In this document: positions 8,839 through 16,708 of the stretch, piece by piece
Position numbering within the stretch: position 1 is the stretch's first letter
How the letters are laid out: each line of letters opens with the position of its first letter
Assembly (NCBI RefSeq): GCF_025291715.1
Contig: NZ_JAMBIZ010000032.1
Location: 1-47,903, forward strand
Direction: 5' to 3'
DNA: 47,903 nucleotides
From: Metasolibacillus sp.
GTDB taxonomy: Bacteria > Bacillota > Bacilli > Bacillales_A > Planococcaceae
Translations under genes and position numbers: made by a program
Notes under the pieces: model-generated
Database searches by the model: none
What the model saw: only the letters and a program-made list of their open reading frames with translations
Told to the model about the DNA's origin: nothing

Positions 8839-9944
8839 TGAAGAGGGCAATTTATATACGGGCACTGCATTTAAAATATGAATGGAAATCCGCTGTATTT
8901 TGGCTGCTATTTCCTTTTGTCGGTACGCTATTTCTTTATCAAATCGCACTTTCTTTTATAGAGGAAAGCAAGGTGCCTATAGCTATTGTTGTGGAAGAAC
9001 AATCGCTATCAGCACTAGAAATTACTGAGCATTTACAGCAGGTGGATTATTTAAATGTGCAACAGCTTTCCAAAACAGAGGCGCTACGGCTTTTAGAGCA
9101 GCATGAGCTAGATAGCGTATTTGTGATTCGGCGTAAATATGAAGAAAATATCAAGCTAGGACGCAAAAAGCTAATTGAAGCCTATGCCTCAAATCGTTCA
9201 TATGCTTATGAGGCAGCGAAGGAATTGATGAGCTCAGCTGTGATGGCGCAAGCGTTACGTGCAAAAACGGCAAGAGATATTGAAGCGTTGCTACTCGATT
9301 ATGATATGCAGTATTTATTTGATGAGCAAGTGATTGAAGGGAAGGTACGCACACGTCAAGCTGAGGCTGACTTAATTCAAATTCCATTCTCCCTTTTTAA
9401 TGTCCAAAAAGAGACTGGAGATAAAGTACCGTATGTGTCAAAATGGGCAATTTGGTCAAGCTTAACGGTGCTCGCTACTTTCTTTTTATTCGATTGGTTA
9501 GTAAAGGAGCGCAATGCGTCTATTCGACAGCGCTGGCTACTAAGTGCGCAAACATATAGAAGCTATGCATGGACACAATTTTTTATTTATTATGTCGTGT
9601 TTTTATGTGCAGATTTGCTTGCCTTTTTGTTCTTTTCACAAGGGGTGGCCTTTTGGTCGCTTGCTGTTTTATGCATATGCCGCTTTGTGTTGAATGGCTA
9701 TGCATTTATTGTAGCTTCACTTTGCAAAAATCCACCTACGTATTATATTTTGTCTATTTTAGTGACATTGCTATTAGCGTTAACAAACGGTGGGATTGTA
9801 CCAATTCGCGACAGCGGTTATGTACATCAGTTGCTAGCTCAGTTGCATCCACTTTATGCATTATTAAAGTTGGAGCTACCAATCGCTGCATTGCTGTTTT
9901 GTAGTGTGCTAATCCTTAGCGTAGGGAGGTTGAAAAATGCTTGA
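8838..9944 (+). CDS. ABC-2 type exporter permease, second subunit
   Basis: This second permease has the same plan as the first: one helix near residues 18-38, an outer domain to about 195, then a C-terminal bundle of helices. The two probably form a heterodimer over the ATPase encoded next. The ATG at 8838 lies 5 bp after AAAGGAGG; the GTG at 8835 is too close to that site. It overlaps the ATPase gene by 8 bp. Sequence similarity to the first permease is low, so they are diverged paralogues rather than a recent duplication. Confidence 0.82.
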   Translation: MKRAIYIRALHLKYEWKSAVFWLLFPFVGTLFLYQIALSFIEESKVPIAIVVEEQSLSALEITEHLQQVDYLNVQQLSKTEALRLLEQHELDSVFVIRRKYEENIKLGRKKLIEAYASNRSYAYEAAKELMSSAVMAQALRAKTARDIEALLLDYDMQYLFDEQVIEGKVRTRQAEADLIQIPFSLFNVQKETGDKVPYVSKWAIWSSLTVLATFFLFDWLVKERNASIRQRWLLSAQTYRSYAWTQFFIYYVVFLCADLLAFLFFSQGVAFWSLAVLCICRFVLNGYAFIVASLCKNPPTYYILSILVTLLLALTNGGIVPIRDSGYVHQLLAQLHPLYALLKLELPIAALLFCSVLILSVGRLKNA

Positions 9945-10611
9945 AGTGCAGTCTATTTATAAGCGGTATCAGAAAAAAATTGTATTGGAAAATGTTTCAT
10001 TGACGATTGGACAAGGTGAAATTGTAGGACTTGTTGGAGAAAATGGTGCGGGTAAATCAACATTGCTGCAAATGCTCGCTACATTAATGAAGCCAGATAA
10101 AGGTGAAATATATTGGCAAGGTATGGCATATCATCAGCAGCAAAAAGCGATTCGACAAAAAATTGGCTTTGTGCCACAGGATTTAGCGATTTGGGAGCAT
10201 TTTTCAGTTGAAGATAATATGCGTTATTTTGAACGTTTAAGCTGGAAACGAATTGGCATCTCAGCATGTCAGCAAATTTGTCAGGATATGCAGCTGACAC
10301 AGTGGAAGGAGCCTGTTTCAAGCCTATCAGGTGGTATGAAGCGCAAATTAAATTTAGCGATTAGCTTAATTCATCAACCAGAGCTACTATTATTGGATGA
10401 GCCAACGGTTGGTATTGATATGCGCTCAAAGCAGGAAATAGGACGCTTTTTACAGCAGCTTGCGAGGTCGCAAGGTACAACGATTATTTATACGTCACAT
10501 GATATGAATGAAATTGAACAATTTACAGACCGTGTTTTGCTCATTGGCAAGGATCGTTATTACGAGGAAGTGCTTACGGCGAAAGGCATTCAAGTAGATT
10601 GCTTATCATAA
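9937..10611 (+). CDS. ABC exporter ATP-binding protein
   Basis: This 224-residue ATPase powers the exporter encoded by the two permease genes before it. Walker A is GENGAGKST at residues 34-42, the signature is LSGGMKRK near 130, Walker B is ELLLLDEPTVGID near 150, and the switch His is in YTSHDMNEIE. It groups by motif with the CcmA/DrrA-type exporters. The start follows GGGAGG. It is the last gene of the four-gene operon and is followed by a strong hairpin. Confidence 0.93.
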   Translation: MLEVQSIYKRYQKKIVLENVSLTIGQGEIVGLVGENGAGKSTLLQMLATLMKPDKGEIYWQGMAYHQQQKAIRQKIGFVPQDLAIWEHFSVEDNMRYFERLSWKRIGISACQQICQDMQLTQWKEPVSSLSGGMKRKLNLAISLIHQPELLLLDEPTVGIDMRSKQEIGRFLQQLARSQGTTIIYTSHDMNEIEQFTDRVLLIGKDRYYEEVLTAKGIQVDCLS

Positions 10612-10616
10612 AATAA

Positions 10617-10655
10617 AAGGTTGTCGGGAAGTATTTATCCCGACAACTTCTTTTA
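10617..10655. terminator. Bidirectional terminator
   Basis: AAGGTTGTCGGGA pairs with TCCCGACAACTT around an 8-base loop, with T-rich flanks on both strands. It serves the exporter operon and the SDR remnant facing it. Confidence 0.9.
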
Positions 10656-10904
10656 TATTGCTGTATAGCCACCATCTACTAATAACGTTGCACCTGTCAT
10701 AAATTCATTTTCACAAACGAATACACAAGCATGTGCGATTTCCTCTGGCTGACCTAAACGCCCGATTGGGTGGCGTGCCACTAAGCCATCATAAAAATCA
10801 CCAAGTGCCTCTTTGTTGACCATACCTGATTCTACATAGCCTGGGCAAATTGCATTTGTACGAATATTACGCGAAGAATATTCAGCCGCAAGTGATTTTG
10901 TCAT
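10653..10904 (-). pseudogene. Short-chain dehydrogenase/reductase, C-terminal remnant
   Basis: The 83 codons match the last third of a classical SDR oxidoreductase: SLAAEYSSRNIRTNAICPGY, then GRLGQPEEIAHACVFVCE and the C-terminal TGATLLVDGGY. The NAD(P)-binding TGxxxGIG motif and the catalytic YxxxK, which should lie just upstream, are absent, and a TAA stops the frame six codons before the ATG. Full-length relatives have about 250 residues, so this fragment cannot be an enzyme. Confidence 0.88.
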
Positions 10905-10968
10905 AATAATAACTTCATTTTAGTTTATCGATTGCTATCTAACAATTTCTTTCATTATACCACCTATG

Positions 10969-10982
10969 TGAAAGCGCTACCA
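10969..10982 (+). promoter_or_regulatory. Candidate CcpA catabolite (cre) site
   Basis: TGAAAGCGCTACCA fits the Gram-positive cre consensus TGNAANCGNWNNCA at every fixed position and stands 53 bp before the NRDE gene. It suggests carbon catabolite control of that gene and the genes coupled to it. A chance match is possible. Confidence 0.5.
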
Positions 10983-11035
10983 ATTGCATCTGCCTGCCAT
11001 GTATTCTATACTTTTTCAAATAAGGGGGAATGGGT

Positions 11036-11794
11036 ATGTGTATTATTGCATTTGCTTATAAAATGCATCCACAACATGACTTGATTGTTATAGCAAATCG
11101 AGATGAATTTTATAAGCGACCGACGAAAGAGCTACATCAATGGGATGATGCGTTACATATTTGGGCAGGGCGAGATTTAGAAAAAATGGGCACATGGCTT
11201 GCTGTTAGCGATAATGGGCGTTTTGCTGCTGTGACGAATTACCGCGACCCGCGTTTACCATTAGTTGGAGAGAAATCAAGAGGACAAGTGCCTGTCAACT
11301 TTATTAATAGCCAGCTTAGTGCTCATCAATTTGCGCAGCAATTACAGCAGGAACGACAGTTGTACGGGGCATTTAATGCCATTTTGTATGATGGTGAGCA
11401 TTTGGTGCATTACAATACGGTGCTAAATGAGCTAATGATTGTGCCACAAGGCATTCATTGTCTATCAAATGCGACGCTTAATACAGCTTGGCCTAAGGTG
11501 GAGCGCTTAAAAGCTAACATGTGTGAAACGATTCAAACAACAACAGAGGAAGAAGCATTATTTGCATTATTAAAGGACACAATAAGGGCAGAGGATCAAC
11601 ATTTACCAGCAACAGGTGTGCCTTTTGAAATGGAGCAAAAGCTTTCACCTATTTTTATTCATTTTGATGGCTATGGCACAAGAGCTTCTACTGTTGTAAA
11701 AAGCACAAGCAATGGCTGGGATATTGCAGAACGCAGTTTTACAGATGGGCAGTACAGCAATGACGTGCGTTTTCTAATTGAGAAAGGGAGATAA
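11036..11794 (+). CDS. NRDE/TANGO2-family protein
   Basis: This protein belongs to the NRDE family, named for the motif seen here as IANRDEF near residue 23. The bacterial function is not settled; eukaryotic TANGO2 is linked to haem and lipid handling. It has 252 residues. I place the start at 11036, because AAGGGGGAA lies 6 to 8 bp upstream while the ATG at 11030 overlaps that site. The chosen start gives Met-Cys-Ile-Ile, and family members conserve Cys2, the proposed Ntn-hydrolase nucleophile. Only 2 bp separate it from the AAA ATPase gene, so the two are translationally coupled. Confidence 0.85.
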   Translation: MCIIAFAYKMHPQHDLIVIANRDEFYKRPTKELHQWDDALHIWAGRDLEKMGTWLAVSDNGRFAAVTNYRDPRLPLVGEKSRGQVPVNFINSQLSAHQFAQQLQQERQLYGAFNAILYDGEHLVHYNTVLNELMIVPQGIHCLSNATLNTAWPKVERLKANMCETIQTTTEEEALFALLKDTIRAEDQHLPATGVPFEMEQKLSPIFIHFDGYGTRASTVVKSTSNGWDIAERSFTDGQYSNDVRFLIEKGR

Positions 11795-11796
11795 AT

Positions 11797-13104
11797 TTGG
11801 CAAAAATGATCAAGATTCAACGTGTAACAATTCGCCACTTAAAAAATGTCAAGCACGGCTCTTTTCAAACGAATACAACACAAGAGAAAGCAAATGTTGT
11901 TGGCTTTTACGGGCAAAATGGCTCAGGGAAAACCGCTGTTGTAGAAGCTTTTCATCTGTTGAAAATATTGCTACAAGCGAAAACGTTACCTGATAACGAG
12001 CAAAGACTTATTTATTTTGAGGAAAAAAGCATTGAATTACACATTGAATTTTTTATCATCAACCAATTTGGAGAATACTATGTGAAGTATTTCGTAGAGC
12101 TACAAGAAGGAATGAAAACATTAAAAGTTTGTCGTGAAGCTTTATTTTATAAAGAAAATAAGCGTGGTAAACGATATAAGGAGCTTGTAGCTAAAGATGG
12201 CAATGACATTTCCATTCGCAATAAAAAAATGCAATCATTTAGCGAAAGTCAGCGTGTGAATATAATGGTAGCTAATTATTTAGCGGAGGAAAATGCAACC
12301 TCCTTTATTTTTCGGAAAGAGCTTGTATTGTCTTGCTCTGAGGAAGAAAAGGAGCTATTACAAAATTTAAGAGTTGATTTTAATAACGACTTCCATGTAA
12401 TTGATACGATTCATTACGGCTTACTTGTTGCAAATCTTGTGATGCCACTTAGCATTCATACGGATGGAATACGAGGAAATATTCCTTATGAATTAAGGGA
12501 TACAATGCTCTTGCCAAGAGATATGTTTGCAACAATTGAAAAGGTCATTACGCAAACAAATATTGTTTTAACAACGATTATCCCAGGGCTAGTAATTAAA
12601 GTTCGAGAAATACATCGAGAGAAAATGCCGAGCGGTGAAGATGGCGTGCGCTTTGAGTTTTTATCAGTAAAAGGTGAAATTGAGCTTCCTTTGCGCAGCG
12701 AATCACAAGGTGTATTAAAAATTATTTCCATTTTAAGCACATTGATTGCCGTTTATAATAATCCGAATGCTTGTGTTGTTATTGATGAATTAGATGCTGG
12801 GATTTTTGAATATTTACTTGGAGAAATACTAGAAGTTATACATGACAATGGTAAAGGACAATTGTTTTTCACATCGCATAATTTGCGCATTTTAGAGGTG
12901 CTCCCTGTGCAAAATTTATGGTTTACGACATTGAATGAGGAGGAGCGCTATTTACAGCTAAAAGGTGTGAGAAAATTAAGCAATGCACGCGATGTCTATT
13001 TAAGGGCAATTCAACTTGGTGGACAGGAAGAGGCAATATACAACGAAACGAACCTATATGATATTAAGAAATCGTTTAGGAAAGCAGGTAAAGTAATTGA
13101 CTAA
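11797..13104 (+). CDS. AAA15/OLD-like ATPase, likely phage-defence effector component
   Basis: This 435-residue ATPase belongs to the ABC/SMC-like AAA15 group used in many defence systems (AbiL, RloA, PARIS AriA, retron ATPases). Walker A is GQNGSGKT (39-46), followed by VVEAFHLLK. The C-terminal half holds an ABC-like SESQGVLKIISIL, Walker B CVVIDELDAG with Asp330-Glu331, and a sensor FFTSHNLRILE. No coiled-coil arm or own nuclease domain is evident. The TTG start at 11797 is preferred because AAAGGGA lies 7 bp upstream; an ATG at 11806 is too far. The gene ends 8 bp inside the TOPRIM-like gene, so the two products probably work together. Confidence 0.85.
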   Translation: MAKMIKIQRVTIRHLKNVKHGSFQTNTTQEKANVVGFYGQNGSGKTAVVEAFHLLKILLQAKTLPDNEQRLIYFEEKSIELHIEFFIINQFGEYYVKYFVELQEGMKTLKVCREALFYKENKRGKRYKELVAKDGNDISIRNKKMQSFSESQRVNIMVANYLAEENATSFIFRKELVLSCSEEEKELLQNLRVDFNNDFHVIDTIHYGLLVANLVMPLSIHTDGIRGNIPYELRDTMLLPRDMFATIEKVITQTNIVLTTIIPGLVIKVREIHREKMPSGEDGVRFEFLSVKGEIELPLRSESQGVLKIISILSTLIAVYNNPNACVVIDELDAGIFEYLLGEILEVIHDNGKGQLFFTSHNLRILEVLPVQNLWFTTLNEEERYLQLKGVRKLSNARDVYLRAIQLGGQEEAIYNETNLYDIKKSFRKAGKVID

Positions 13105-13816
13105 GGCACAAAAAAAGGTTGTTATTTTGTTAGTCGAAGGTGACACGGATGAATTGTTACTGATTGAGCGTTTAAGGCAATTATTTAAGAATAAGGAAAT
13201 TCGCTTTGAGCCACAACATGGCGATATTTTTTATCAACGAGATAAAAAGGAGCAGGCAATCAAAGAGGTCATTGGTGAACGCGTAAAAGAAATATTAATG
13301 AAGCGAAAATTTAAACCATCCAATATTTTAGCAGTGCTGCATATACTTGATACAGATGGCTGCTTTATCGCACCAGCGCATGTAGCAGTCGACACAGAGC
13401 AGTCCAATTTAACACAATATAATGAAGAAAACATAACGGTCAATTCAGAGGAGCAAAAAGGACGAATTGAGGAACGCAATGAAATTCGGTCACGCAACGT
13501 GCAAATGATGAGTAGCACGCAAGCTTTGGCACAGTATGCGTACCAAGCATATTATTTTTCCCGCCATTTAGAGCATGTTGTATTTGATGAAATGAATCCT
13601 TGTCGAGAGGAGAAAGTAGAAAAGATAGAGAATTTTTTAGAGGAGCTTACTATACCAATTGAGCAATTTTTAGCACAGTATATGCCTGTAGGACAAGATG
13701 AGGGGTATGCGACGATGCATCAGGAGAGCTGGGAATTTATAATGGAAAATATCCATTCATTGCAGCGCTACACGAATGTTTCGTTAATGTTTGATTTTTT
13801 GGATCAATATTCATAA
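13097..13816 (+). CDS. TOPRIM-like protein, partner of the AAA ATPase
   Basis: The 239-residue product opens with a beta strand and acidic turn, VVILLVEGDTDE (Glu14), and has ILDTDG (Asp85, Asp87) about 70 residues on. A conserved Glu followed by a DxD pair is the signature of TOPRIM metal sites, as in OLD nucleases, RloB/AbiLii and AriB. The remainder (about 100-239) is acidic and helical, and I do not recognise it. It starts with TTG and overlaps the ATPase gene by 8 bp. The TOPRIM call is inferred from motif order and context, not from a database match. The likely role is the nuclease or toxin half of an abortive-infection pair. Confidence 0.65.
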   Translation: MTKAQKKVVILLVEGDTDELLLIERLRQLFKNKEIRFEPQHGDIFYQRDKKEQAIKEVIGERVKEILMKRKFKPSNILAVLHILDTDGCFIAPAHVAVDTEQSNLTQYNEENITVNSEEQKGRIEERNEIRSRNVQMMSSTQALAQYAYQAYYFSRHLEHVVFDEMNPCREEKVEKIENFLEELTIPIEQFLAQYMPVGQDEGYATMHQESWEFIMENIHSLQRYTNVSLMFDFLDQYS

Positions 13817-13830
13817 GGGGGATATTTATT

Positions 13831-14979
13831 ATGGGAGAAGTAGTTATTGTAGCAGCAACACGAACGGCAATTGGCAGACGTAAAGGGGCCTTGAGTCAAA
13901 TACGCGCAGATGATTTAGCAGCAGTTGTTTTGGAGGAAGTTGTAAAGCGCGCAGGCATTGAGAAAGCTGATGTGGAAGATGTCATTTTAGGCTGCGTGAC
14001 ACAAAGTGCTGAGCAGGCAGGCAATATTGCACGCACCGCCTTATTAATTGCAGGCTTTCCAGTGCATGTACCAGGTGTAACGATTGACCGACAATGCGGC
14101 TCAAGTCAGCAGGCGCTTCACTTTGCTGCACAGGCAATTTTAGCAGGGGATATGGACATCGTCATTGCAGGTGGAGTAGAAAGCATGTCACGCATGGCGA
14201 TGGGTTCAAATTATATGGGTGTTATGCCAAGCGAGCAGCTAACAAAGCAGCACGAAATCATTCATCAAGGCATATCAGCAGAGCGCATTGCTGAAAAGTG
14301 GGGACTTAGCGCAAAGCAGCTAAATGAATATGCTGTTAGCAGCCATCAACGCGCATTAAAGGCAATAGCGGAGGGCAAATTTAAAGAAGAGATTGTTGCG
14401 CTCAAAGTAAAAAATGCTGCAGGAGAAACAGTTATTTTTGATACGGATGAAGGGCCAAGGCAGGATACGACGATGGAAACCTTAAGTAGCTTAAAGCCAG
14501 TGTTTAAAGAAGATGGGATAATTACAGCAGGCAATGCGAGCCAAATGAGCGATGGTGCTTCAGCTGTTTTACTGATGTCACGTGAACGAGCAGAGGCGCT
14601 TGGCATCAAGCCGTTAGCTCGTATTGTTACTCGTGCGGTTGTTGGCTCTGACCCAACGCTGATGCTAACAGGTCCAATTGCGGCAACAGAAAAAGTTTTA
14701 TTAAAGGCAGGGCTTTCTTTAGCAGATATTGATACATATGAGGTCAATGAAGCATTTGCTCCTGTGCCGCTTGCATGGGCAAGAGATACCGGAGCAGATA
14801 TTGCAAAATTAAACGTAGATGGTGGGGCAATTGCATTAGGACATCCACTTGGTGCAACAGGTACGAAGCTTTTAACAACGATGCTTTATCGTATGCAGCG
14901 TGAGCAACAACGTTATGGTTTACTCGCTATTTGTGAAGGTATGGGAATGGCGAATGCAACGATTATTGAACGATTATAG
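13831..14979 (+). CDS. Thiolase (acetyl-CoA C-acyltransferase)
   Basis: Thiolases join or split acyl-CoA and acetyl-CoA. This one has 382 residues. The acylated nucleophile is Cys89 in DRQCGSSQQA. The other catalytic motifs are NEAFAPVPLAW, GGAIALGHPLGATG and the second cysteine in CEGMGMAN. Motifs do not separate a biosynthetic from a degradative enzyme. It sits 14 bp after the TOPRIM-like gene with its own AAGGGGGAT site, and may share the transcript, although its metabolic role has no obvious tie to defence. Confidence 0.92.
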   Translation: MGEVVIVAATRTAIGRRKGALSQIRADDLAAVVLEEVVKRAGIEKADVEDVILGCVTQSAEQAGNIARTALLIAGFPVHVPGVTIDRQCGSSQQALHFAAQAILAGDMDIVIAGGVESMSRMAMGSNYMGVMPSEQLTKQHEIIHQGISAERIAEKWGLSAKQLNEYAVSSHQRALKAIAEGKFKEEIVALKVKNAAGETVIFDTDEGPRQDTTMETLSSLKPVFKEDGIITAGNASQMSDGASAVLLMSRERAEALGIKPLARIVTRAVVGSDPTLMLTGPIAATEKVLLKAGLSLADIDTYEVNEAFAPVPLAWARDTGADIAKLNVDGGAIALGHPLGATGTKLLTTMLYRMQREQQRYGLLAICEGMGMANATIIERL

Positions 14980-15021
14980 ATTACGAGGATTAAGGCTTTG
15001 CATTTTAAAAGATAACAAAGG

Positions 15022-15067
15022 CCATCTAGCAAGTGAACGAATATATCACTTGTTAGATGGTTTTTTA
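15022..15067 (+). terminator. Terminator after thiolase
   Basis: CCATCTAGCAAGTGA pairs with TCACTTGTTAGATGG, a 15-bp stem, followed by six Ts. Confidence 0.93.
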
Positions 15068-15079
15068 TTAAAAAATTGA

Positions 15080-15108
15080 TTGTAAAGTAGAAATTTTCAG
15101 ATTATAAT
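15080..15108 (+). promoter_or_regulatory. Strong promoter of the antiporter-argH operon with a CodY-like box
   Basis: TTGTAA (15080-15085), a 17-base spacer and a perfect TATAAT (15103-15108) make a good sigma-A promoter. AATTTTCAGATTATA (15092-15106) matches 12 of 15 positions of the CodY consensus and overlaps the spacer and the -10 box, where bound CodY would block RNA polymerase. Amino-acid-responsive repression would fit an operon that contains argH. Confidence 0.55.
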
Positions 15109-15119
15109 AAAGGATAAAT

Positions 15120-15137
15120 AAAGGGTATTTACCCTTT
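15120..15137 (+). promoter_or_regulatory. Perfect palindrome just downstream of the promoter
   Basis: AAAGGGTA, two Ts, then TACCCTTT form a perfect 8-bp inverted repeat about 12 bases after the -10 box, in an operator-like place for a roadblock repressor. The convergent regulator at 18137-19438 is one possible binder, but that is a guess. Confidence 0.5.
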
Positions 15138-15172
15138 AATAACTTTACATCATCCAAAAGGGGGATATATGT

Positions 15173-16705
15173 ATGGAAACATTCGGATTGATTTCGATTA
15201 TTCCACCAGTCGTTGCGATTGCCTTAGCGTTTATTACGAGGAACGTTATTATTTCCTTATTTTTAGGGGCTTTCACAGGGATTGTTATTTTATTGAACGG
15301 TAATATTTTCAAGGCTGTAAAATCAATTGTTGGCGATTATATTTTTGTGCAGTCGACAGATAGCTATAATGCAGCTGTTTTAGCTTTACTTGTGTTTATT
15401 GGTGGCTTTGTTGCATTAATGGAGAAGTCAGGCGGTGCAGGGGCATTTGCAGATAAAGTAGCCACATTTATTCGAACAAAGGTAAGTGCACAATTGTCTG
15501 CTTGGATTGGCGGAATTATTATTTTCTTCTCAGATTTAGGTACACCACTGATTGTAGGTCCAGTTTTTGAGCCGATTTTTGATAAATTGAAAGCATCACG
15601 TGAGAAGCTAGCATGGATTATTGACTCAACATCATCACCTGTAGCGGTAATGATTCCTTTCATCGGTTGGGGTGTTTATATTATGGGCTTAATAAGCAAA
15701 GAGTATGAACGTTTAGGTGTCAAGGAATCTGATTGGGATGCCTTTATGAACGCACTCCCATTTTATATTTACCCGATGCTAGCAGTGCTAATTGTACCGG
15801 TAATGCTATTAACAAAATCAGAATTTGGGCCAATGAGGAAGGCAGATCGACGCATTGAAAAAACGGGAGAAATTTATTGGCCGCATTCAAAGCCACTGCG
15901 TAAAACAGAGGCGATGAATGAATATTTAGAAACGAAAAGCAAAGCGAGCCTAGTATTAGTACCAATCCTTGTGCTGCTTGTTATGTTGTTTGGACAATTA
16001 ATTCCATTAGGCTTCCCATTCAAGCAAGTGGCAGGTGGGGAATTTAGGGTTGCGTTGAGTATTTCTTATTTAACAGCAGCAATTGTGCTGATGGCACTCA
16101 TGGTTGCGTATAAAGTAAAAAAAGTGATGGAAACGTTTGATATTTACGTATCCGGTATGCGTCGTATGATGGATATCGTCGTGATTCTTGTATTGGCATG
16201 GTCTTTAGGTACAGTATTAGAGCAGCTAGGAACAGCCAATTATTTAGTAAGCGTGATGGATGGAGCGATTCCAGTGATGCTTATCCCAGCGATTATTTTT
16301 ATTCTTGGTGCCATTATGTCGTTTGCATGTGGAACATCTTGGGGAACATTTGCCATTATGCTACCTTTAGCAATTCCATTAGCGTATCATCTTGATATTT
16401 CAGTATATATCGCCATTGGTGCAGTCATTTCAGGTGGTATTTTCGGTGACCATTGCTCGCCGATTTCGGACACGACGATTTTATCATCGACAGGTGCAGG
16501 CTGTGACCATGTGGACCACAATAAAACGCAAATTCCCATTGCGCTATTTAATGCATGTATTACATTGATTGCCTTTTTAGTTGCAGGGATGTATGAAAGT
16601 GTGTACACAGCAGTATTGGCGATTATTTTAATGATTATCGGTACACTTATTTTAGGGCGAATTGCAAGAAATCGAGAGAAAAAGGAAGAATTAGAGGGGG
16701 CATAA
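15173..16705 (+). CDS. NhaC-family Na+/H+ antiporter or related exchanger
   Basis: This 510-residue membrane protein has about 11 or 12 hydrophobic helices and the NhaC-family motifs: SDLGTPLIVGPVFEPIFDKL in the first half, and GTSWGTFAIMLPLAIPLAYH and GDHCSPISDTTILSSTGAG in the second. The family includes sodium/proton antiporters and also lactate/malate and amino acid exchangers. Three bp separate it from argH, so it may move a substrate or product linked to argininosuccinate or arginine instead of only sodium; this is inference. The ATG at 15173 follows AAGGGGGAT. Confidence 0.85.
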   Translation: METFGLISIIPPVVAIALAFITRNVIISLFLGAFTGIVILLNGNIFKAVKSIVGDYIFVQSTDSYNAAVLALLVFIGGFVALMEKSGGAGAFADKVATFIRTKVSAQLSAWIGGIIIFFSDLGTPLIVGPVFEPIFDKLKASREKLAWIIDSTSSPVAVMIPFIGWGVYIMGLISKEYERLGVKESDWDAFMNALPFYIYPMLAVLIVPVMLLTKSEFGPMRKADRRIEKTGEIYWPHSKPLRKTEAMNEYLETKSKASLVLVPILVLLVMLFGQLIPLGFPFKQVAGGEFRVALSISYLTAAIVLMALMVAYKVKKVMETFDIYVSGMRRMMDIVVILVLAWSLGTVLEQLGTANYLVSVMDGAIPVMLIPAIIFILGAIMSFACGTSWGTFAIMLPLAIPLAYHLDISVYIAIGAVISGGIFGDHCSPISDTTILSSTGAGCDHVDHNKTQIPIALFNACITLIAFLVAGMYESVYTAVLAIILMIIGTLILGRIARNREKKEELEGA

Positions 16706-16708
16706 CAA

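Noticed and set aside
9569-9904. Cys-rich 111-codon frame inside the second permease gene
   Set aside because: It is a +1-frame shadow of transmembrane coding sequence and lacks a ribosome site.
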